Source of the DNA: Diphasiastrum complanatum
Lineage: Eukaryota; Streptophyta; Lycopodiopsida; Lycopodiales; Lycopodiaceae
Assembly (NCBI GenBank): GCA_029204225.1
Contig: CM055098.1
Span: 12,923,815 to 12,987,814 of the forward strand
Length of the DNA: 64,000 nt
Direction of reading: 5' to 3'
Position numbers and translations under genes: made by a program. Under the pieces are notes generated by a model. It was given only the letters and a program-made list of their open reading frames with translations. It was not told the DNA's origin and searched no databases. Within the stretch, counting starts at the first letter, position 1; each line of letters starts with the position of its first letter. Shown here piece by piece: positions 56,842-64,000 of the stretch.

Positions 56842-56872
56842 GGTAATGGCCATTGGGAGGGGCGCCATTACC
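56842..56872. repeat. Hairpin GGTAATGGC / GCCATTACC
   Basis: Perfect 9-bp arms, 13-nt loop. Together with the preceding ATTACGTAGTA it is a direct repeat of the hairpin at 54049-54077 on the other side of the DMP gene. Confidence 0.75.
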
Positions 56873-57069
56873 ATATATGGGTTACGATTTTTCTTAGGCA
56901 GTTAGAATTAATTAAACAAATGATTATCACCTTTTGCATTTGCCTATATAATAGCAAGTTCATAGGTAATATTTCAAGCACATTTTTCATAGAAAAGGGT
57001 AATTTTTATGAATATTGCTTGGACGCATACATTAATATCATAATATACTTGCAACTCAGTAGAAATTTT

Positions 57070-57695
57070 TGTGAAAGATTTCAAATCATTCAAGATCCAA
57101 ATCCATGTCCCTGATCTTTGGTTAAAAAGGGAGCAAACCAATGTAGAAAAATCAGCATCTACATACAAAATGAGATGGAAACTCTAAGAGATACTAATCA
57201 AGCATGAATCGAAACATAAAATATAGTTGTTGTCCGTACAATTATAGTACCCTGCTGTATTTCACACGTGTGGAACCGAAAATAGCAATAAATGATCATT
57301 CTACTCAGAATTGCAAGATAACATCATGAGAGTGCACCAATGAGTAGTAGAACCTAAAGAGAACCATGTATAATGATGAATGAGAGAGGAGAGAGAAGAT
57401 CCCTTTCTCCACGAGTTACAACAATATATAGCAGGTCCAAACTCTACTTTGCCACTTGGCTTTCCCTCCAATATGAAAAACTCTACTATTTTGGGACTAG
57501 ATTCAATGTACCCAAAGTTCAAATTTGAATCTCTTTCAGACTCGACTACCAACTTTCCCACACTTTCAAAAAGTGTTCATTGAATGTATTTTAAACTAAT
57601 ATAGCTTCAAAAAGTTTATCTCTAAGTCTAAAATGAGTTTTGGCCTCAATTGACAATTTACCAAAATATGACTAAACTTGTTGAAGTCTCTCACA
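57070..57695 (-). mobile_element. Complete 3' LTR, family B, antisense (626 bp)
   Basis: On the minus strand it begins TGTGAGAGACTTCAAC at 57695 and ends TTTCACA at 57070. It is collinear with 22591-23236. The TATA box is altered (CTATATATTG). A polypurine tract (57705-57696, minus GAAGAGGGAG) comes just before it, proving it is a 3' LTR. Confidence 0.82.
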
Positions 57696-58503
57696 CTCCC
57701 TCTTCAACTAGTTTTGGCATAGTTCTAACCATACCACTTTGATCCAACTTTAGAACGATCTCCATCCTAAGTATAGACCTCCTTTCTAATGTTCTAAAGT
57801 AGTTTCCATAATTTATATAGAGGATAGTGTCCAAATTGGATGTTTCACTATCTCTTACATCAATTTTACACATCAAAATATAACTAGAACATGAAAAACC
57901 AAATAGAATGTGAATGAAATGATTCCTCCATGCTTCAAACTTTGAATGCTCTGGAAAATTACAGCAACCAAACAATAAATGTGAGTAATGACCATTTGCT
58001 TGCTTGTCTCCTCCAACTTTGTCCTTTCTTGATATGTCTCTACCAATATAAAACTCCATAAATGAGCCTCCATCTCCATCTTGCCACAAGATATCATCAA
58101 CACTGGATGACTTGGCCATGAATGAGTGACATAATGAACCTCCAATAGCTTTATTTCCATCAGCAAAACCAGCCAAGAATGCTAGTACAACTCCAACAAT
58201 AAGATATTGCAAGACAATGTAGCTAGTTTGTCCATATCTTGACAATTTGCACACATTCACATGAAATAGCTCAAACATGAGATAGAACAAGTGGAGTAAA
58301 CTTGAACAACACTTCTTTGATGCTCCTTTGATCTTACTTGAGTCTTCAAACACCTGCAAAAATAGATACATAACATCTTTGCCAAATAACTTTCTTTTGA
58401 TGCTCTTCACTAGCTCCAAATTGCCACCTTTCCTATTGTGTTGTTGAAGCCCTTTGAGATTAACCTCTTGATCTTCCTCTTGACCATCAAAGTCATTGAA
58501 CAA
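57691..58503 (-). pseudogene. Non-pol reading frame next to the family-B 3' LTR (270 codons)
   Basis: An open frame of 270 codons ends at the first bases of the 3' LTR. The same frame continues upstream to 58800 through a single TGA (near 58536), so the original frame was at least 370 codons. I recognise no domain: there is no RNase H or integrase although the place before a copia 3' LTR would normally hold RNase H. Hydrophobic segments occur at about residues 95-113 (YIVLQYLIVGVVLAFLAGF) and 190-210 (HFIHILFGFSCSSYILMC). An open frame of this length is very unlikely by chance in AT-rich DNA. It could be a captured gene or an extra element-specific protein. Confidence 0.5.
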
Positions 58504-58533
58504 ACTTTGTTTTTCAGATCCATTACTTGATTT

Positions 58534-59162
58534 TCAATTATGAAAACCATAAGAACCAATATCCACTTGCATAGCATCATCTACACAAGAAGATTCTCCA
58601 AAACATGTGAGTAAAGCAAAATGTGTCTCTTCCACTTGCTTACCTTTCTCTTGAACATTAAAGATATCAAAGATATGAATATCTTCAAACTTGAACCTCT
58701 GGAAATACTCCCTCTCAAACATATGATCTAGATCCAACAAGATCTCATCAATGCTTGATCTCGAATTTCGCAAAGTTAGTGAAAACAATGTCACCATCAT
58801 AAATCAAAAGATTGATTCCAAACTTTCCATCCAACATGAAGTAGAGTAGGTGAAGATGAGCATCAAACCTAATAAATCCAGCCCTCTAGTCCATAAAAAA
58901 CCTCAATAAGCTCACCAATGAGATCTCCTTTGCCTTGAAGAAATTGCCTCTCCATTTGCTCCATGTAGTTTTCTACAACCAACCTTTTGCCATCTCGATC
59001 ATGAGTGCAATTCACAATCATAGAATCCTTTGAGTTGATGAAGAGATGTGAGATCCACGCCTTGGATCTTCCCAAGAACCAATCTTCAATTGCTCTTTCT
59101 TTCATAAGACTCCCTCTTAATGATTGCATCATAAGAAGTAATTTTGACCTACAAAAGTTCAA
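58534..59162 (-). pseudogene. Upstream non-pol frames of the antisense family-B element
   Basis: Frames at 59162-58869 and 58800-58534 lie collinear upstream of the 270-codon frame. Joining segments in a third frame (AHLHLLYFMLDGKFG, then LLIYDGDIVFTNFAKFEI near 58835-58745) suggest one original coding region broken by frameshifts. No family is recognised. The sequence stops near 59165, where another element begins; the 5' LTR of this element is missing. Confidence 0.45.
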
Positions 59163-60850
59163 TTCTATATTTTAACATGGTACAGAGTGGTAGGGTGATG
59201 CAGGTATACACGATCCAGTGGAGAGGATAGCGTCTTTCACTAGGTAAAATAGCACTCAAAGCATCTCAGGAGAGAGGACTCCATACAGGGTATCGGTAGT
59301 CCGGATGGCAAGAGACAGCAAAGTTCCTTCGATCGAAGCTTTGGAGAAGTGATCAAAAAGATCGTCGTAAGAGAATTCTAGGAAGAATTCCGGAGAAACT
59401 TGCAGTTTGGTGGTTTCGAGAAAATCATCGGTGATGGCTTCATGATTCACTGTGTGGAGAGCCGTTTGGCACAACGGAGCTTGCATGGGTATGCAAAGAG
59501 CAGTGATGGAGAGCCATAGCAATTTACATGAAGCAATTGGGTTGAAAACGGAAGAAATTTGAAAAAAATTCAGTTTTGTTGGGTGTTGACAGATTTCTGA
59601 GAAAATCATGATGTTTGCAGTCGATACATCACCAATTGGAAAGCCATAGATTGTGTTACTGAGCTAGAGGTAGGGCGACCTCAGGCATGATGGTAGCTGC
59701 AAGAACAAGCTTAGTGAAAGACTGAGCAGAGCTCAAGCATTCTCTATTCTTCCTTGAGGCTAGGGTTTATAGTTGAAGAAGTCTGGATTTTTTCATACAG
59801 ATTACCTTTTTCATTGTTGTAACCATTTGCAGGAGGGCGCCCTGGTATGTACAATATGCTAGTTAGTGGCCGCGACCAGCCATGAAACAATGAGGGAGAA
59901 AATTCATGGGTAGTAGGGCGGCCATGGGAAAGCCATCTCCATAGCTTGCAAGGAGGAGAGAAAGGAGAAAGGAAGGACGGATAGGACACTCACGTGCAGC
60001 CAGTAAGGATGGACACAGTGTTCCAAAGGCTCCAGTGCTTAAAAGAGATTGATTTGGGACGCAATGTGAATTGTAGCGGCTACATTTTGATCCATCGAGA
60101 TGGACGGCCATGATAGATAGCTCAGAGAGCAATCTTCACAATCGGATGGTGAGACACCATTAGATTTATGGTAAAAGGGCCCATGAAGATTTGAAAGCCA
60201 TTTTTGAAGGCTTTTCTTTGAAAAATTTTAAAAGAAAGGGCCTAAAGGGACCCGAAGGGCATAAATGTCATTTCTTCATTAAAAATCTTCTTTTTGAAGA
60301 ACCAGTTCATTTTGCAAGCTAATTCTTTGGAAGGGCCTATCCTTGGCTAGAAGGCATCTATTTTGGCCATCCTTGAGCTAAAATGATCCTTGAAACTGGC
60401 TTCTCAGAGCCAACAAATAGAGCAATGTCACAGAGCAGGGAGAAATGCATTTTGAGGAGTTTTCATCACCATTCTATTGAGTGGAGTGTGGGTGCTACAT
60501 TCACTATTTGGGTACCGTAAGGCCAAATTTGGGGCTGTTTTTGGCTGTGAAACCTACTACAAGTGGTACGATGAGGCATAATTACTTCTAAATCATTATT
60601 GCTTACTTTTGAAAGGGTAACAGGGTGTTGGAAAGTAGTAAATGGATATGGTGATGAATGATAGCGAAATTGTATGGAGAAAGCTAGTATTGGTGACGGA
60701 AGTGCAGTTTGGCGATGTGACTACTCATCATTGGCAAAAAATTTGAGAGGGCAAGCAATCACAGGTGAGAGATAGGCATGGTATGCCGGTTACAGGTGAA
60801 AAATTCTTGTGATCAGGTTCAACTCTTGGAGTTTGAACCAACCAACGTCA
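59155..60850 (+). mobile_element. Leader of a copia element related to the 30-kb copy
   Basis: AACATGGTACAGAGTGG (near 59174) parallels the LTR-PBS junction AACTTGGTATCAGAGC at 30351. TAGGGCGACCTCAG (59672) and GAGCTGCAA-like and GCTAGGGTTT blocks parallel 30636-30735, and the parallel runs to ACAGGTGAA near 60794 against 31599. Only the untranslated leader remains; gag is replaced by antisense gypsy sequence. Confidence 0.65.
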
Positions 60851-61740
60851 AGTGGAGTGTTGGAGGAACGCTCTCACATGTATGATCGGTAGTGGTATTG
60901 TCAAGTCAGGTGATAGCTACATTGACACACGCATATGTAGATTGGAAATTTCTCATTCAGTGGTGGGGGGTGCAAGTGCTGCAAAGTCTTCGAATACTTG
61001 TGGACTGGCCCGCTTCTTGGTGCTAGGATATGTTTCCTCTAGCTCTTTGAGAACTGCGGCCGTTCATTGTCCCATGTGTTTTTGGACCACCATATGTAAT
61101 AGGTACCCACACCTGGTGGTGGATTTTCTGGATTTCAGAGCCAAACATAACTTCTCATTAATTCTCTCGGCCCACTTGTAAGTTTGAGTGGGATCGTCCA
61201 GCGTTATAATTTAGGAAAAGATATCACTGGCTGGAATGCGATCCACTCAGGCAACATGTATTTCAACTATTGCAATGATAATTTTTGTGGCTGCCAAAGT
61301 TTAGGGTCCTTGATGAGCTTTATAACAATGTCGTCATTTGTCTGCGCAATGGTCTTGCCATCATCCATCAGGAACTTCTTGAAGTAATTTGAATCATAGC
61401 TTGTGCCTTTGTCATGAATCGTCTCCCCAGTGTTAGAGAAGCCAATGCCCTATAGACTGTCTGGAGAGAGGTCGATGATATAGCTGCCACCTTTGAGGTT
61501 ATCCGGAAAGAGTGGAATTCCTCGGAATAAGTGGAACATGTCGCTCGCACCAAACTCTCATTCTGTTGATCAGTGAAATATGTAAGATCGAAGCCAAGGC
61601 TGATGAGAATGCCCTTGGCCAAGGTGAGAGTTGCAGGATAATTTTCTATGCTGATCAAGAAAATATTGCCCATATAAGGTTTTGGGGCCTTACGGTGATG
61701 GAGCGAGAGTGAGGAGTCTTTGGAGGCCATTATAATAGTG
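60851..61740 (-). pseudogene. Antisense retroelement reading frame, probably gag
   Basis: The minus strand opens MASKDSSLSLHHRKAPKPYM at 61730 and stays open for 120 codons. In a shifted frame coding continues with KFLMDDGKTIAQTNDDIVIK and DPKLWQPQKLSLQ (about 61390-61240), then decays. The start follows a long leader, as for a gag, but no zinc knuckle is seen and the family is not recognised. Confidence 0.45.
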
Positions 61741-62361
61741 TGAGTTTGCGCTGGAAAGTATGGTGAGAATTTTAGAAAGTTCTGAAAAATTTCAACATAA
61801 TTTCTCCATCAGAAATCTCGAATGAACTCGTGGGAGGAGTGGGTAAAGCCTACAAATTAATTTTTTTTGACAGGAAATCGTAAATTTACCCAATATTTGC
61901 CGTGAGTGCCCACAATTTCTTAGTGAAACAGTTTTGATGGTCCTGTGAGTTCCTGCGAGTTATTTTTTTACAAAAATGGGTTGAATTCTCTGATGGTACA
62001 AAAATGGAAGTGATTAGAATTCGCGGATGTGACAAAGAAATCGTGCATCACATTCTGAGGCTTAGCGAATTGTCTGTGAATTTTGTCAATGAATATCTGA
62101 AGAGAAATAATTGGTTTTTCTGTTTCTGGAATTTGCGATGGTGATAGATGAATCGTACATAGTGAAATTGGTCTAGGCGAATTTTGTCTGGAATTATTTT
62201 TCATCAAAAATTCAGAAAAAGAATGAAATATTGTGGTTTCATAGAAGAAGACTGATTGAATCACTAAGATGATGATATATTGATGTTCTGAACAAATAAA
62301 CATACCAAAAGTTTTAAAATGGCAAGCAGGCAGTAAGCAAAAAGTAACAATAAATAGGAAT
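61741..62361. other. AT-rich sequence between two antisense gypsy segments
   Basis: On the minus strand it lies between an integrase C-terminus (62362-62960) and a gag-like start (61730), the place where an LTR plus leader would be if two elements were in tandem. No TATA box, PBS or PPT could be recognised. Confidence 0.35.
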
Positions 62362-62960
62362 TTAAACAAAATTAGTACATATCAAGATAAAAATAGGTTC
62401 GTAATATTTCCTAAGTCTACTTCCATTAACCATAAGGTCTAAAGAATTGCCTTGTAAGGTTTGGAGTTGTACATATCTAGAGGCAAATATTTTTTGAATT
62501 GCATATGGCCCTTGTCCGAAAAACTGCAGTTTGCTCTTATGTGCTTTGCCTTGGTACATGAGAATCTTATCTCCGATCTAGAACTCCTTGAGTTTCAGTG
62601 ATCAATCATGTCGTGCCTTCTTTCGATGTTTGTGGACTTGTTGAGCATGGATGCTGATCCGTCGTGTCTCACAAAGTTGTTCTAGATGGAATAATCTATT
62701 AGCTAAAATATGTCGATTATCTAGCTCTAGATTATATGCTACTCGTAAGGATGGAACGTGGAATTCCACAGGCACGTAGAGTTTTAATTCCCAATCAGTA
62801 TGGCTAGACTCAATCGCCTTGGTTAAAACGCCACACAAGATTTTGTTGCTGGATTCCACCTGGCCATTGCCTCGTGGATAATACGGGGAACTTTTGCGAC
62901 GTACAACAAAAAATTTCGAAAGTAGATTGGCTATGATAGAGTTAAGAAAATGTGTACTCT
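62362..62960 (-). pseudogene. Gypsy integrase C-terminal fragment, antisense
   Basis: VPVEFHVPSLRVAYNLELDN and HLEQLCETRRISIHAQQVHK (62859-62602), then KAHKSKLQFFGQGPYAIQKI and VNGSRLRKYYEP (62559-62362), parallel the C-terminal integrase at 29452-29840 (PVEFLVPSLRIATTQRLDES, LCETRLLAMHAL, GKLKFIDEGPF, HKYWPP). It is the same gypsy lineage; two stops separate the pieces. Upstream coding is cut off near 62960. Confidence 0.75.
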
Positions 62961-62963
62961 AGA

Positions 62964-62979
62964 GGGGGGGGGGGGGGGG
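62964..62979 (+). repeat. Poly-G run (16 bp)
   Basis: Sixteen consecutive G at the junction between the gypsy fragment and the truncated family-A LTR. Could form a G-quadruplex; length may be uncertain in assemblies. Confidence 0.85.
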
Positions 62980-62999
62980 ATGAGCCCCGATGTGAATGA

Positions 63000-63657
63000 T
63001 TTACTCCTCTACACTAACATTCATCATAGTTTTGGTTGAAGGGAAGGGATGGAGAAGAAGAGATTGAGAAGAGAAGAGAAAGAGAGAGAGGGTGGAGGTT
63101 AGCTCAAATGCTCCTTATGCTTGCTAATGGAAAAACATTCACTATGGCAAACAATAAAACATGGAAATAGAAAGCAATAGGAAACACAACCAAGAGCAAT
63201 AGCAAGTAGTGAATAGCAAATGAGGATGCTTCTCTTCCAAAAATGGTAGAGTTTCCTCCTTCTCATTAAGCATGGAAATAGTGTATAAATGGTGCCTTTT
63301 TATAAAATGGGGAAGGCCCTTGCCCCTCAATCTTATTGGCTAATATTCACAATGATCCTAACCATTCATCTTGGACCCAACTTGATCCAAGGGTCCACAA
63401 AAAGTACATTAGAAATCACAAGATTCATGTGAGTCCCAATTTGGACCCAACTCTAAAAAGTGATCTCTAAGTTTAAAGATGACATTGGGCCTCTAGTTTT
63501 ATTTTAATTACAAGGCCCAAATCAAGTTTATTTTATTTACAACTTCAATTGCGTGCTCATTGGGCCATGGGCTTATACACGCAGGATGTCATGCCCTCGC
63601 AACACATTTTATTGGAGGATTTTATTTATTTACACTTTGTTGGGAATACCCCCAACA
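63000..63657 (-). mobile_element. LTR-like sequence of family A, truncated
   Basis: Minus-strand start TGTTGGGGGTATTCCCAACA at 63657. It is collinear with 36700-37361 but stops at about 63000, lacking the last ~160 bp to CCCTACA. The purine-rich tract at 63055-63091 is short and imperfect. Confidence 0.75.
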
Positions 63658-64000
63658 GGACCCACGACTTGAAGTAGTGCCGGTCCCTCGGCACTCTATC
63701 GGTTTAGTAGAGCGTTCTCTTGGACCGCCTCTGGTGGATGAGATATCTCGTAACGTCTTCCATGAAGTTGAGACGGTCCAGTTTCTTCGAGTCCTTTGGC
63801 GTGTGGAAGGACTTGTGAACTCATGTCAACCATTCATGATCCACCCATGCTTGGAATCGTTTCGTCCAGGGATCGCCAAGGAATGCAGCTCGGTAATATA
63901 TGCGAGCGACTGGCAACTGGTCTTCGACTTTGTCGGAAGCGAGCGTCTTATTTGGATCAAAAAATATGGAGGGAAGGAAATCATCCCATTTTGTTTCAAT
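63658..64000 (-). pseudogene. Second copy of the family-A gag-like C-terminal domain
   Basis: On the minus strand it reads TKWDDFLPSIFFDPNKTLAS, VEDQLPVARIYYRAAFLGDP, LNFMEDVTRYLIHQRRSKRT and RDRHYFKSW, ending where the LTR begins, exactly as at 38640-38975. Two stops are present (after DHEWLT and KRTLY). The two copies agree at most residues, so this protein domain was under selection in the active element. It continues beyond the window. Confidence 0.7.

Overview
The window is nuclear DNA of a land plant. It has spliced genes with GT-AG introns, a plastid-targeted enzyme with the plant type of metal site, a plant-specific DMP membrane protein, and a dense mixture of decayed Ty1/copia and Ty3/gypsy LTR retrotransposons with long purine/pyrimidine microsatellites. 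Low gene density and introns enlarged by nested retroelements suggest a large, repeat-rich genome such as a gymnosperm's. The species cannot be fixed from the sequence alone.

Layout. 0-7.8 kb: a foldback element (189-590), a small hypothetical gene with an internal duplication (1298-1594), a truncated LTR of family B (4489-4870), several exact tandem duplications, and two GC-rich hairpin-forming blocks (6127-6381 and 7200-7297). 7.83-20.67 kb: one complete 12-exon HEMB gene (5-aminolevulinate dehydratase, 437 aa). Its tenth intron (14480-19434) holds a copia remnant without integrase, itself split by an antisense chromodomain-type gypsy remnant. 21-29.8 kb: fragments of several retroelements, then a gypsy pol without a visible chromodomain. 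29.9-36.4 kb: probable LTR sequence of that gypsy, interrupted by a structurally complete copia element (30103-36101) with 251-bp LTRs, PBS, PPT and a 5-bp target duplication. 36.5-39.8 kb: an unusual unit with two long LTR-like sequences of family A in inverted orientation around an unidentified gag-like reading frame. 40-45.2 kb: 3' halves of copia and gypsy elements. 45.7-47.4 kb: a complete 3-exon gene for a probable mitochondrial membrane protein with a Tim21/Coa1-like domain. 47.5-54.9 kb: mostly gene-free, with a pyrimidine-rich block, tandem repeats and a 590-bp compound GA array inside a short inverted repeat. 55.0-55.6 kb: an intact intronless DMP (DUF679) gene. 56.4-64 kb: GC-rich hairpins, an antisense family-B element with non-pol reading frames next to its 3' LTR, a copy of a copia leader, antisense gypsy fragments and a second family-A copy.

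The four cellular genes are independent of each other. HEMB makes porphobilinogen for heme and chlorophyll in plastids; the 45.7-kb gene is predicted mitochondrial; the DMP is an endomembrane protein; the small gene is unassigned. Everything else is layered transposition, and insertion order can be read in two places: chromovirus into copia inside HEMB intron 10, and copia into gypsy LTR at 30-36 kb. No tRNA or rRNA genes, CRISPR arrays or organellar insertions were seen.
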